A stretch of DNA of 64,000 nucleotides from Azoarcus_F sp048158365 (lineage in GTDB: Bacteria > Pseudomonadota > Gammaproteobacteria > Burkholderiales > Rhodocyclaceae). This document shows positions 16,960 to 25,853 of this stretch, piece by piece. The translations under genes and the position numbers were made by a program. Location: NCBI GenBank assembly GCA_048158365.1, contig JBLLNL010000008.1; one strand, written 5' to 3'. Below the pieces are notes generated by a model, which saw nothing but the letters and a program-made list of their open reading frames with translations, made no database searches and had not been told where the DNA came from. Within the stretch, counting starts at the first letter, position 1. The number at the start of each line of letters is the position of its first letter.

Positions 16960-18029
16960 GTTGCCGGCACCAGCGCGGCAAGCGCGTCGGGGCTGTGGAT
17001 GCCGGTCTCCGTGATGATGCCGTCTATCAGGCGCGCCGGCGTCACGTCGAAGGCAGGGTTGGCGGCGCGGGTGTCGGCCGGAACCAGCCTGACCGAGCCG
17101 AGAGCGCCGTTTTCGGTGATGCCCTGCACCGTGCAGACTTCGTCCGGACCGCGATCCTCGATCGGGATCGCGCGGCCGTCGGCGCACTCGAAATCGACGG
17201 TCGACAGCGGTGCCGCAATGTAGAAGGGCACATCGTTGTCTTGGGCGGCCAGTGCCTTCAGGTAGGTGCCGATCTTGTTGGCGGTGTCGCCGTTGCGTGC
17301 GACCCGGTCGGCGCCGGTGATCACGATATCGACGTCGCCCCGGGCCATCAACAGACCCGCAGCGTTGTCACAGATCAGCGCATGTGCGACGCCGGCCTGC
17401 CGTAGTTCCCAGGCGGTGAGCAAGCCCTGATTGCGCGGACGGGTCTCGCTGACCCAGACATGCACGGGCAGGCCCTGCGCCTGCGCCGCATAGACGGGTG
17501 CGAGCGCGGTACCGGAACCCAGCGTCGCGATCCAGCCCGCATTGCAGTGTGTCATGACCCGCACCGGTCCCGGGCGCTTTCGCGCGATCTGTTGAAGGAG
17601 TTCCACGCCGCAGTGTCCGATCGCGGCGCATGTCTCGGCGTCCTCGCGCTGAATGCGATCGGCTTCGTCCCATGCGATTTCATGACGCATCGCGTCTGCG
17701 AGGCCGTGCACTCGTGCATGCATCCGTCTCAGTGCCCAGTGCAGGTTCACCGCGGTGGGGCGGGTGGCCGCGAGGGTCTCGAGGACGAAGCTCAGACGCG
17801 CGTCACTGGCGTCCTCGCGCAGTCCGATCGCGACGCCGAACGCGGCGGTCGCGCCGATCAGCGGTGCGCCACGCACCTGCATGGTCCGGATCGCGTGTGC
17901 GACCGCTTCCACGGAGTCCAGACGGCGGGTTTCGCATCGGTGCGGCAACAGCGTCTGGTCCAGAATCACGACACCGTCGCCGTCGCGTCGAATGGTGGGA
18001 ATGGGTTGTGTGAAGATCGGGGAGGTCAT
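16956..18029 (-). CDS. mtnA: S-methyl-5-thioribose-1-phosphate isomerase
   Basis: Converts the aldose 5-methylthioribose-1-phosphate to the ketose in methylthioadenosine salvage. It has 357 residues from the ATG at 18029 (MTSPIFTQP); the upstream in-frame extension looks non-coding. The catalytic Cys162 (MTHCNAG) and Asp241 (ITGADRVARNGDTANKIGTY) correspond to C160/D240 of the Bacillus enzyme. RGAPLIG near residue 53 is the phosphate-binding stretch. It leads an operon with the aldolase. MtnP or MtnK, which would supply its substrate, are not in the window. Confidence 0.95.
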   Translation of the reverse strand: MTSPIFTQPIPTIRRDGDGVVILDQTLLPHRCETRRLDSVEAVAHAIRTMQVRGAPLIGATAAFGVAIGLREDASDARLSFVLETLAATRPTAVNLHWALRRMHARVHGLADAMRHEIAWDEADRIQREDAETCAAIGHCGVELLQQIARKRPGPVRVMTHCNAGWIATLGSGTALAPVYAAQAQGLPVHVWVSETRPRNQGLLTAWELRQAGVAHALICDNAAGLLMARGDVDIVITGADRVARNGDTANKIGTYLKALAAQDNDVPFYIAAPLSTVDFECADGRAIPIEDRGPDEVCTVQGITENGALGSVRLVPADTRAANPAFDVTPARLIDGIITETGIHSPDALAALVPAT

Positions 18030-18203
18030 GGGACGAATCTTATCGCAGTGCCGCTGGAAGATCGCACCCGGGGCGTCGTCGGACCCGGGGTCGATCTGCG
18101 CCGACAACGCGCGTCCATGCCGAGGCGGGGGCTCGCACCCCTACGCGAGCATCCACGTGTCTGCGACAATACGGCAATCCGAGTCCCACAGGGAATATCC
18201 GCC

Positions 18204-19361
18204 ATGCCCCGCTTTCCCGCTCCGCTGACCTCCCGTCTGCCCAGGGTCGGTACCACCATCTTCACGGTCATGTCACGCATGGCGCAAAGCTGTGGCGCAA
18301 TCAATCTGTCGCAGGGCTTCCCCGATTTCAATGCCGAGGATGTGCTGTTCGAACGCGTATCGCACTGGATGCGCGCTGGCCACAACCAGTATGCGCCGAT
18401 GGCGGGCGTGGCGCCGCTGCGTGACGCGATCGCGGCCAAGGTCGAGGCGCTGTATGGCTGTCGCTACGACCCGGAGACCGAGGTCACGGTGACGGCAGGG
18501 GCGACCCAGGCCCTGTTCACGGCGGTGGCGGCGCTGGTCCATCCGGGTGACGAGGTGATCGTATTCGAACCGGTGTACGACTCCTATGTGCCGGCGATCG
18601 AGTTGCAGGGGGGCAAGGCATTGCGCATGCGCATGGTCGCGCCGGACTATCGTCCGGACTGGGCGGCGGTGAAGGCGGCGATCTCTCCGCGCACACGCAT
18701 GATCATGATCAACTCGCCGCACAATCCCACCGCCACGGTATGGACCGCGGCCGATATGGCCACGCTGGCCGAACTGACCCGCAACACGGGGATCGTGATC
18801 GTGTCGGACGAGGTCTACGAGCACATCGTCTTCGATGGCGTACCGCACCTGAGCTGCGCGCGCGATCCGGAACTGGCATCGCGCAGCCTGATCGTGTCGA
18901 GCTTTGGCAAGACCTATCACATCACCGGCTGGAAGGTCGGCTATGTCGTTGGTCCGGCCGAACTGATGGCCGAGTTTCGCAAGGTCCATCAGTTCAACGT
19001 GTTCACGGTCAATACACCGGTTCAACTGGCGCTGGCCGACTACATGGCCGACCCGTCGCGGCATCTGGGCCTGGCGTTCTTCTACCAGGCCAAACGCGAC
19101 ATGTTCAGGGGGGCGATGGCGGGTTCCCGCTTCGAACTGCTTCCGTCACGCGGCACCTATTTCCAGCTCGCACGCTACGATGCGATCTCGGACGAAGCCG
19201 ATACGGCCTTCGTCGAGCGCCTGACGCGCGAGGTCGGCGTCGCCGCGATCCCGGTGTCGGCCTTCTTCGACGACGGCAATGACGAGCGCGTGATTCGCTT
19301 CTGTTTCGCGAAGAACGAGGATACCCTGGTCGCGGCATGTGAGCGGTTGAGCACGCTCTGA
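18204..19361 (+). CDS. Class I/II aminotransferase, methionine-type (YbdL/MtnE-like)
   Basis: PLP aminotransferase of 385 residues starting MPRFPAPLTSRLP at 18204. Landmarks are INLSQGFPDF, NQYAPMAG, NSPHNPT, SDEVYEHIVFDG and Schiff-base K236 in SSFGKTYHITGWKVG. This pattern is closest to YbdL-type methionine aminotransferases and to kynurenine aminotransferase. The gene is divergent from mtnA across 174 bp, which makes transamination of 2-keto-4-methylthiobutyrate to methionine an attractive role. However, the enzymes producing that keto acid (MtnB/C/D) are absent here. The frame is open far upstream to 17460, antisense to mtnA. Confidence 0.85.
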   Translation: MPRFPAPLTSRLPRVGTTIFTVMSRMAQSCGAINLSQGFPDFNAEDVLFERVSHWMRAGHNQYAPMAGVAPLRDAIAAKVEALYGCRYDPETEVTVTAGATQALFTAVAALVHPGDEVIVFEPVYDSYVPAIELQGGKALRMRMVAPDYRPDWAAVKAAISPRTRMIMINSPHNPTATVWTAADMATLAELTRNTGIVIVSDEVYEHIVFDGVPHLSCARDPELASRSLIVSSFGKTYHITGWKVGYVVGPAELMAEFRKVHQFNVFTVNTPVQLALADYMADPSRHLGLAFFYQAKRDMFRGAMAGSRFELLPSRGTYFQLARYDAISDEADTAFVERLTREVGVAAIPVSAFFDDGNDERVIRFCFAKNEDTLVAACERLSTL

Positions 19362-19400
19362 GGTAGACTCGCGCTCTGGCCATTCAAATGAAATCCCGCC

Positions 19401-19649
19401 GTGCGCAATCTGCTCATCTTCGTCCTCGTGCTGATCCTGGTGTGGTGGGCACGCCGTGCGCTGCAAAAACCGCGTGATCAGCGCCGTCGCAGGCGGCACG
19501 ACGCAACGGGCGGGAGCGGGGAAGAGACGCCCGAGCGAATGCTGAGCTGCGCCCATTGCGGCCTGCACGTACCCGAGAGCGAAGGCGTTCGGGAAGACGG
19601 CCGTTTTTTCTGCAGCGAGGACCACCGGCGCCTCGGCGTACGACGCTGA
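19401..19649 (+). CDS. PP0621-family small membrane-anchored zinc-ribbon-like protein
   Basis: Protein of 82 residues from GTG 19401. An N-terminal hydrophobic anchor (NLLIFVLVLILVWW) is followed by a strongly basic stretch (RDQRRRRRH) and a C-terminal CxxC...C..H cluster (SCAHCGLHVPESEG, FFCSEDH) that could hold zinc. The arrangement matches PP0621-type proteins often found just upstream of the pilS/pilR two-component genes. pilS follows after 8 bases, so it is likely co-transcribed. Function is unknown. Confidence 0.75.
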   Translation: MRNLLIFVLVLILVWWARRALQKPRDQRRRRRHDATGGSGEETPERMLSCAHCGLHVPESEGVREDGRFFCSEDHRRLGVRR

Positions 19650-19657
19650 ATTCGCCG

Positions 19658-21202
19658 ATGGACTTCGTGTTCGACCGGTCCCGCCTGCCCCCGCTGCGTT
19701 ATTTCAATCTGTTCCGGTTGGTCGTAGCCGGCCTGTTCGTGGTTGTCGGCGCCGACCTGAACCTGGGCGGGGATGCGCCTCAGGTCTTCTTCGTCGCGAC
19801 CATCGCGTACCTGACCGCAGTGCTCGCGCTCGGCTTTCCGGACGCGCTCCGGCGTTTCGGGCTCGATCGCCTGATCACGATTCAACTGGTCATAGACATC
19901 GCGGCGCTGACCGTGATCATGTGGGCCAGCGGCGGCTATCGCAGCGGCATGCCGGTGCTGATGATGGTGTATCTGGCCGGGGCCGGCCTGGTCGCCGAAG
20001 GTCGGATGGTGCTGTTCTTCGCGGCGGTGGCGACGCTGTCGGTGCTGCTCGAGAATGCGTGGCGGCATTTTGCGGCGCAGGGAGCGGCCGAATTCCATCA
20101 GGTCGGGCTGGCCTGCATGGGTTTTTTCGCGATCGCACTGACCGCGCGCCTGCTGGCGCGGCGGGCCAAGCTCAACGAGTCGCTCGCCGAGGAGCGCGGG
20201 GAAGCGCTCGGGCGCGAACAGGCGATCAACGTCCGCATCATCGAGGACCTGCGCGACGGGGTGATCGTGCTCGGTGAGGACGGCACGGTACGCCAGTCCA
20301 ATCCGCGGGCGTCCCAGATGCTGGGCACCCAGCTGACGCCGGGAAGCCTGCTCGCCGCGGTCGATGTTCATTTTTCCGGTCTCGCGCAGCAGGGCCACTC
20401 GGTCGACGGCAGCGTGCAGCGCCTGGGTCCGCTCGGCAAGATGCTGCGCTGTCGCACGGTCAGTGCGGCCGGCAGCGACGGCGGTGACGGTGACATCGTG
20501 ATCTATCTCACCGACTTCGAGGAGATCCAGGAGCAGGTGCAGCAGATCAAGCTGGCTGCGCTCGGCCGCCTGACCGCGAGCATGGCGCACGAGATCCGCA
20601 ATCCGCTGTCGGCGGTGACGCAGGCGGCCGACCTGCTCGGCGACGAGAAACGGGCCGAGGTCCAGGCGCGACTGGTGCGCATCATCAACGACAACGCGCG
20701 ACGGATCGAACGCATGGTGCGCGATGTGCTCGCGCTCGGCCGGCGGGACGAGATCATGCCCGAGGCGCTGGTACTCGCGCCGTTTCTGGCGACGATGGTC
20801 GAGGAGATGTCCTTGCGCGGTGCAGAGGAACGGGCGGTGTTCCGGGTCGACGTCCATCCCGGGGCGACGATCGCGGTCGATCGTGCGCACCTGCATCAGA
20901 TACTGGGCAATCTGCTCCGCAATGCGCGTCACTATGCGTCCGGGCAGCCCGGATCGGTCAGAATATACACGGCGGCCACCGACCGGGATCAGACGGCGGT
21001 GCACGTCGTCGATGACGGTCCCGGCATAGGCGAGGAGGCCCGGCGGCACATGTTCGAACCGTTTTTCACCACCGACCCGAAGGGCACCGGGCTGGGCCTG
21101 TACATCGCACGCGAGCTGGCCGATGCGAACGGAGCCCGTCTGGAGCACGTCGGAAACGAACCCGGGGCACATTTCGTGCTGACGGCACGGAGTCAGGCAT
21201 GA
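19658..21202 (+). CDS. pilS: PilS-type sensor histidine kinase
   Basis: Membrane sensor kinase of 514 residues (ATG 19658). Six hydrophobic segments fill about residues 20-175, as in PilS, which senses pilin in the inner membrane. A PAS-like domain follows (about 190-285, LRDGVIVLGEDGTVRQSNPRA). The H box is SMAHEIRNPLSAV with phospho-acceptor about His311. N (NLLRNARHYA), G1 (DDGPGIG) and G2 (GTGLGLYIA) boxes are intact. It overlaps pilR by 4 bases. A role in type IV pilus control is inferred from family and partner; no pilin gene is in the window. Confidence 0.88.
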   Translation: MDFVFDRSRLPPLRYFNLFRLVVAGLFVVVGADLNLGGDAPQVFFVATIAYLTAVLALGFPDALRRFGLDRLITIQLVIDIAALTVIMWASGGYRSGMPVLMMVYLAGAGLVAEGRMVLFFAAVATLSVLLENAWRHFAAQGAAEFHQVGLACMGFFAIALTARLLARRAKLNESLAEERGEALGREQAINVRIIEDLRDGVIVLGEDGTVRQSNPRASQMLGTQLTPGSLLAAVDVHFSGLAQQGHSVDGSVQRLGPLGKMLRCRTVSAAGSDGGDGDIVIYLTDFEEIQEQVQQIKLAALGRLTASMAHEIRNPLSAVTQAADLLGDEKRAEVQARLVRIINDNARRIERMVRDVLALGRRDEIMPEALVLAPFLATMVEEMSLRGAEERAVFRVDVHPGATIAVDRAHLHQILGNLLRNARHYASGQPGSVRIYTAATDRDQTAVHVVDDGPGIGEEARRHMFEPFFTTDPKGTGLGLYIARELADANGARLEHVGNEPGAHFVLTARSQA

Positions 21203-22575
21203 GCAGTTCGGAAAGGCGAAATCGCCCCGCGGGGGCGTCGGTACTCGTCGTCGATGACGAGGACGACATCCGCGAATTGCTGGAACTGTCGCTGATGCGC
21301 ATGGGACTGGGCTGCGACTGTGCTGCGAACGTCGCCGATGCGAGGCGATTGCTCGCGAGCAATGCCTACCGTCTGTGCCTGACCGACATGCGCTTGCCCG
21401 ACGGAGACGGGCTGGAACTGGTCGCGGCCATACAGGCGGATCATCCTGGATTGCCGGTGGCGGTGATTTCGGCCTACGGCAGCATCGACACCGCGATTCG
21501 GGCGCTGAAACTGGGGGCCTTCGATTTCGTCACCAAGCCGGTCGAACTGAAGGCCCTGCGCGAACTCGTGCACCATGCGCTCAGGCTCGACGTTAACGGC
21601 GTCGCCGAGACTGCGGACGGCAGTCGTGACCTGGTCGGGTGCTCGCCGGTGATGGCGCATCTGCGCACCCAGGTGGAGAAGCTCGCCCGCAACCAGGCGC
21701 CGGTCTTCATCCATGGCGAATCCGGCACCGGGAAGGAAGTGATCGCGCGGCTGATCCATTCGCTGGGCCCGCGCGCCAAGGCCGCTTTCGTGCCGGTCAA
21801 CTGCGGTGCTATCACCCCGGAACTCATGGAGAGCGAGTTTTTCGGCCATGTCAAAGGAAGCTTCACCGGGGCGACCGCCGACAAGCAAGGCCTTTTTCAG
21901 GCAGCGCACGGCGGCACGCTTTTCCTGGACGAGATCGCCGAGCTGCCGCTGGCGATGCAGGTCAAGCTGCTCCGCGCGATTCAGGAGCGCGCGGTTCGGC
22001 CGGTCGGTGCGCACGCCGAGGAGCCGGTCGATGTCCGCATCCTTTCGGCCTCGCATCGCGATCTCGGACAGTATGTCGCCGACGGCAAGTTTCGCCAGGA
22101 TCTGTACTTCCGAATCAACGTGATCACGCTTCATGTGCCACCATTGCGCGAGCGTCGGGACGACATCCCAGAGCTGGCGCATCACATCCTGGCGCGACTG
22201 GCTGTCCGCGAAGGTGGTGCTCCGCGACGGCTCGGTCAGGACGCCCTGGACGCGTTGCGCAGCCATCCCTTTCCCGGCAACGTGCGCGAGCTCGAAAACC
22301 TGCTCGAACGCGCCTGTGCGCTGTGCGACGGTGATACCCTCAGTGCAGAGGACATGAGCCTTCAGGTGCCCGAGGGATTGAGCCAACCCCGTCAGGCTGC
22401 CCCCACGCAGTACCATTCCGCTACGGAAGAAATCCCCCCGAATGGTGACGAGGAGCGACTGCGTGTGATGAGCGCGCTCGACCAGACCCGCTGGAACCGC
22501 TCGGAGGCGGCGCGGCGCCTGGGCATGACGCTGCGTCAGCTGCGCTATCGTCTGCAGAAGTGGGGCCTGGAGTAG
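21199..22575 (+). CDS. pilR: PilR-type NtrC-family response regulator
   Basis: Sigma-54-dependent activator of 458 residues. Receiver domain 15-125 with phospho-acceptor D63 (LCLTDMRLPDG); AAA+ domain about 145-370 with Walker A GESGTGKE (from about 173), the sigma-54 contact loop GSFTGA (about 220, Ser in place of the usual Ala) and GGTLFLDEI Walker B; C-terminal Fis-type helix-turn-helix (about 420-456, NRSEAARRLGMTLRQLRYRL). The ATG overlaps the pilS stop. PilR normally activates pilA with RpoN. The partner and order support this over a generic NtrC. Confidence 0.9.
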   Translation: MSSSERRNRPAGASVLVVDDEDDIRELLELSLMRMGLGCDCAANVADARRLLASNAYRLCLTDMRLPDGDGLELVAAIQADHPGLPVAVISAYGSIDTAIRALKLGAFDFVTKPVELKALRELVHHALRLDVNGVAETADGSRDLVGCSPVMAHLRTQVEKLARNQAPVFIHGESGTGKEVIARLIHSLGPRAKAAFVPVNCGAITPELMESEFFGHVKGSFTGATADKQGLFQAAHGGTLFLDEIAELPLAMQVKLLRAIQERAVRPVGAHAEEPVDVRILSASHRDLGQYVADGKFRQDLYFRINVITLHVPPLRERRDDIPELAHHILARLAVREGGAPRRLGQDALDALRSHPFPGNVRELENLLERACALCDGDTLSAEDMSLQVPEGLSQPRQAAPTQYHSATEEIPPNGDEERLRVMSALDQTRWNRSEAARRLGMTLRQLRYRLQKWGLE

Positions 22576-22578
22576 CCG

Positions 22579-23205
22579 GTGAGACGTGCGACTGTCACCG
22601 AAGCGCCGACCACGCGGGATTCACCCGAGTCCGGACCGGCGCGTGACGAGGCGAACCAGCTGCGACTGGATGAGGCGGGCTGGCTCAAGGGAGCTGAACG
22701 CATCCTGTCACCGAACTTCGATGCCCGTCCGGCGGGTGACGGCGTGCGTCTGATCGTCGTGCATGCGATCAGCCTGCCGCCGGACGAGTTCGGCGGCGCC
22801 GGCGTCGAGCAGTTGTTCACCAATACGCTCGATCCCGACGCCCATCCCTATTACGCGACGATCGCGGGCCTGCGGGTGTCGGCGCATTTCTTCATCCGTC
22901 GCGACGGCGTGCTGCAGCAGTTCGTGTCCTGCCAGGATCGTGCCTGGCATGCCGGCGTGTCATGTTGGCGCGGACGGGCGCACTGCAACGATTTCTCGGT
23001 CGGTATCGAACTCGAAGGCTGCGATACCTGCGCTTTCGAGCCGGTTCAGTATCGGCGACTGACGGCGCTATTGCGCGTGTTGTGCGAGCGCTATCCGATC
23101 GAGGACGTTGTCGGACATTCGGACATCTCGCCCGGACGAAAGACCGATCCCGGCCCCTGCTTCGAGTGGGCGATGCTAGACACGCAATGCTCCCGGAAAG
23201 CTTGA
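22579..23205 (+). CDS. ampD: 1,6-anhydro-N-acetylmuramyl-L-alanine amidase AmpD
   Basis: Cytoplasmic zinc amidase removing peptide from anhydro-muropeptides in peptidoglycan recycling, and so modulating AmpR-type signalling. It has 208 residues from GTG 22579, 3 bases after the pilR stop. Zinc ligands H62 (VVHAISLP), H180 and D190 (GHSDISPGRKTDPGP) correspond to H34/H154/D164 of the Citrobacter enzyme. AHFFIRRDG and DFSVGIELEG are typical. The N terminus carries about 27 extra residues compared with gammaproteobacterial AmpD. The start is therefore slightly uncertain, but no better codon is evident before GWLKGAERILSPN. Confidence 0.92.
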   Translation: MRRATVTEAPTTRDSPESGPARDEANQLRLDEAGWLKGAERILSPNFDARPAGDGVRLIVVHAISLPPDEFGGAGVEQLFTNTLDPDAHPYYATIAGLRVSAHFFIRRDGVLQQFVSCQDRAWHAGVSCWRGRAHCNDFSVGIELEGCDTCAFEPVQYRRLTALLRVLCERYPIEDVVGHSDISPGRKTDPGPCFEWAMLDTQCSRKA

Positions 23206-23247
23206 CCGGGACGCCGGCCTGAACGACCCGTTGCGTAGAAACAACAT

Positions 23248-23276
23248 CAAGGCCGCTTTCGACGGCCTTGTTTTTT
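23248..23276 (+). terminator. Rho-independent terminator after ampD
   Basis: A perfect 8-bp stem, CAAGGCCG (23248-23255) with CGGCCTTG (23263-23270), has a 7-base loop and is followed directly by six Ts. It probably ends the PP0621-pilS-pilR-ampD transcript. Confidence 0.88.
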
Positions 23277-23330
23277 CAAGGCTTAGCGATAGACGAAGGC
23301 ACGCGGTGACGCTTTCTGACGCACTTGAGT

Positions 23331-23359
23331 TTGACAAAATCGCATCAAATCAATACAGT
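23331..23359 (+). promoter_or_regulatory. Promoter for the lytic transglycosylase gene, long leader
   Basis: TTGACA (23331-23336, consensus) is followed after exactly 17 bp by TACAGT (23354-23359). The predicted start near 23366 would leave a leader of roughly 285 bases to the ATG at 23652. The rest of 23277-23651 holds no supported gene. The transglycosylase frame is open back to 23430, but that extension lacks a ribosome site or recognisable sequence. Confidence 0.6.
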
Positions 23360-23651
23360 GCAGTTCTGCTGCGGTGCAACAAAACCGTAGCCTTCGCAGG
23401 TTTCACGATATCGGTGCGGTTCCGCCTCATTGCTTGGGGCGGTTCAACTTCATGGCCGCTCGCACCGCGGGACGATTCGTCTGGTTGCGGCGATTCGTTT
23501 GACAACCACTGACGACCGGTTTTTGGCTGCCGCGCAGGGTGTTTCATCCTGCTGGTGCCTTCGGACGGCATTCAGCATCCAGATCGCCTTCAACGAACCT
23601 GAAGCGGTCGAATGCCATTGCCGACGCTTCCGGTCACAGCATGGAGGGACC

Positions 23652-24386
23652 ATGAGTAACGCAACGCGTATCGTCGTGTTTGCAAGGAACACGAGCAAGA
23701 CCCTGATCCGGTTCACCCACGGCGGCCTGCTCGCCGCGGGTATTGCCGCCGTCGCACATGTCGGCCTGGCCATTTTCGACCACGACTCGGTGAGTCTCGC
23801 CGACACCGGCTTGCTCACTACACCGGCACACGCCGCGGTGGTAGAGCTGCCCGAGACCGGGGATCGCTGGCAGCCGTCCGCGTCCGTCGTGCTCGCGCAG
23901 CGCGACAGCTTGGTGGTGGCCGAAGCCGGTTTGTCCGAGGAAATGCAGCGCGTGCGCGACTGGGTGTCGCGTCGCTATCGGGTGTCGAGTGTGGCGCTCG
24001 AGCCGGTGCTGGTCGTCGCCGAGGAGAGTGCCAAGGACGCCGGTCTGGATCCGCTGCTGATCGTCGCGATGATGGCGATCGAATCCAGCTTCAACCCGAT
24101 GGCGCAAAGCAATGCGGGTGCGCAGGGCCTGATGCAGGTCATCCCGCGCTGGCATATGGACAAGATCGGTGAAGATGCGCCCAAGGACATCCTGTTCGAT
24201 CCGTTGGTCAATATTCAGGTGGGCACCAAGGTGTTGGTCGAAGGGTTGAAGCGCTACGGCACGCTGCAGGCCGCATTGCAGTATTACGGCGGCGCGCGGA
24301 ACGATCCGGAGGCGCGCTACACGAAGCGTGTGCTCGCGATGAAGCGTCAGCTCGCCTCTGCGGCGAAAGCTGACGGCGACGCCTGA
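23652..24386 (+). CDS. SLT-domain lytic transglycosylase
   Basis: Murein lytic transglycosylase of 244 residues (ATG 23652, GGAGGGA just upstream). An N-terminal membrane segment (about 23-42) precedes a linker and a C-terminal SLT/goose-lysozyme-type domain (about 120-235). The catalytic glutamate is about E144 in AIESSFNPMAQS, followed by the NAGAQGLMQVIP motif and the ALQYYGGARNDPEARYTKRV end signature. The anchor suggests action on periplasmic peptidoglycan from the inner membrane. It follows the ampD recycling gene and may be functionally linked to it, but it has its own promoter. Confidence 0.9.
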   Translation: MSNATRIVVFARNTSKTLIRFTHGGLLAAGIAAVAHVGLAIFDHDSVSLADTGLLTTPAHAAVVELPETGDRWQPSASVVLAQRDSLVVAEAGLSEEMQRVRDWVSRRYRVSSVALEPVLVVAEESAKDAGLDPLLIVAMMAIESSFNPMAQSNAGAQGLMQVIPRWHMDKIGEDAPKDILFDPLVNIQVGTKVLVEGLKRYGTLQAALQYYGGARNDPEARYTKRVLAMKRQLASAAKADGDA

Positions 24387-24421
24387 CGACGGCGTTGCGC
24401 GTGACCACGCCTGCTCGTGAC

Positions 24422-24441
24422 GATGGCCCCTCGGGGCCATC
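24422..24441 (+). terminator. Terminator-like hairpin after the transglycosylase
   Basis: GATGGCCC (24422-24429) pairs with GGGCCATC (24434-24441) around a CTCG tetraloop. The downstream tail TTCGCTTTGG is only weakly T-rich. Confidence 0.45.
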
Positions 24442-24548
24442 TTCGCTTTGGCGTCGCGTTGGCGTACAGATCGAATCGGCTCGGATCCGACATGCAGCGC
24501 GTCGTCGACGCATGTGCGTGCCATCCGGCAGCAGGCAGCAACCCCAGT

Positions 24549-25706
24549 TCAGCCGTCCAGCACGCGTTTCAGACGCTGCGCCGCTTCGAGCAGGCGCGCC
24601 TGGCCGGTGGTATAGGCGAAGCGAAGATGCCGGCAGGGCAGGTGATCGCCGAAGTCCAGCCCCGGCGTGGTCGCGACGCCCGCCTCCTCGATGAAGCGGC
24701 GCGCGAGCGCCTCGCTGTCGTCCGACAGGGCCGAGATGTCGGCGTAGATGTAGAAGGCACCATGGGGCTCTGCCGCGACGCGGAACCCGAGCGCCTGCAA
24801 GGCCGGCAGCAAGGTGGCGCGGCGCTCGGCGAACTCGTGCCGTCGGGCCTCGAGAATGTCGAGCGTTGCGGGTTGGAAGGCCGCCAATGCCGCATGTTGG
24901 GCCGGCGTGGACGCCGCGATGAAGAAATGCTGCGCCAGCTTTTCGATCTCGCGCACATGGCTTTCCGGCGCGACCAGCCAACCGAGACGCCACCCGGTCA
25001 TGCCGAAATACTTGGAGAAGCTGTTCACGACGAAGACGTCGTCCATCCGGGTGAGGACCGTACTGGACTCGACGCCATAGGTGAGACCCTGATAGATCTC
25101 GTCGACGATCATCGTGCCGCCGCGTGCGGTCACGGCCTCGCGCAGGCCCGCGAGTTCCTCGGCGTCGAGCAACGTGCCGGTCGGGTTGGACGGTGTCGCG
25201 ACCATCAGGCCGCAGGTCCTGGTCGTCCATGCCTGTGCGACCTGGGCCGGCGTCGGCTGGAAGCGGGTGTCCGCATCGACCGGGATCGCGCGCGCGACAC
25301 CCTCGAAGGCGCGCACCAGCTGGCGATTGCACGGATAGCTGGGGTCGGGCATCAGCCACTCGTCGCCGGGGTCGGTGCTCGCCGCGAGCGCCAGCATCAG
25401 CGCGCCGGAAGCGCCCGGCGTCACCGCGATCCGTTCGGGCGGCACGGCGGCGCCGAAACGATCGTGATAGAAACGTGCGATTGCCTCGCGCAGGCGCGGC
25501 AGGCCCAGCGCGCCGGTGTAATGGACATCGCCACCGGCGATGAAGTGATTTGCCGCCTCGACGATCGGCTGCGGGGTCGGGAAGTCCGGTTCGCCGACCT
25601 CCATGTGAATGATGTCGCGTCCGTCGGCTTCGAGCTCGCGCGCACGGCGCAGCAGTTCCATCACATGAAAGGGCTGTATGTCCTGGGCTCTGCGGGAGAT
25701 CTTCAT
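24549..25706 (-). CDS. Class I/II pyridoxal-phosphate aminotransferase
   Basis: Fold-type I aminotransferase of 385 residues (ATG 25706). Motifs: IIHMEVGEPDFPTP, HYTGALGLPRLREAI, TPSNPTG (about 171-177), VDEIYQGLTYG and Schiff-base K232 in VNSFSKYFGMTGWRLG. This is the subgroup usually annotated as aspartate- or alanine-type aminotransferase, and amino-acid specificity is not readable. It lies downstream of pckG on the same strand, but a strong terminator between them (25854-25880) suggests independent transcription. Confidence 0.87.
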   Translation of the reverse strand: MKISRRAQDIQPFHVMELLRRARELEADGRDIIHMEVGEPDFPTPQPIVEAANHFIAGGDVHYTGALGLPRLREAIARFYHDRFGAAVPPERIAVTPGASGALMLALAASTDPGDEWLMPDPSYPCNRQLVRAFEGVARAIPVDADTRFQPTPAQVAQAWTTRTCGLMVATPSNPTGTLLDAEELAGLREAVTARGGTMIVDEIYQGLTYGVESSTVLTRMDDVFVVNSFSKYFGMTGWRLGWLVAPESHVREIEKLAQHFFIAASTPAQHAALAAFQPATLDILEARRHEFAERRATLLPALQALGFRVAAEPHGAFYIYADISALSDDSEALARRFIEEAGVATTPGLDFGDHLPCRHLRFAYTTGQARLLEAAQRLKRVLDG

Positions 25707-25853
25707 CGTGGGATTATTGCTTCAGATCGGTGGGGGTGAGGGGCGAGGCCGCGGCGGGTGAGCGTGCCGGGTCGGTTCTGCAGCGTCCAGTCTAGCAGCT
25801 CCAACGAGCGCCACAGCGGGACGCGTTGTCGACGCACGTCGCGCACCGAGGAC

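Noticed and set aside
18061..18160. SAH-riboswitch-like CCGAGG...GGCTCG pattern near mtnA
   Set aside because: The two elements are only a few bases apart and the downstream pseudoknot sequence is missing, so only a small hairpin remains.
17460..18203. In-frame 248-codon extension before the aminotransferase
   Set aside because: Mostly antisense to mtnA, and the extension shows no family similarity. ATG 18204 begins the conserved MPRFP... start.
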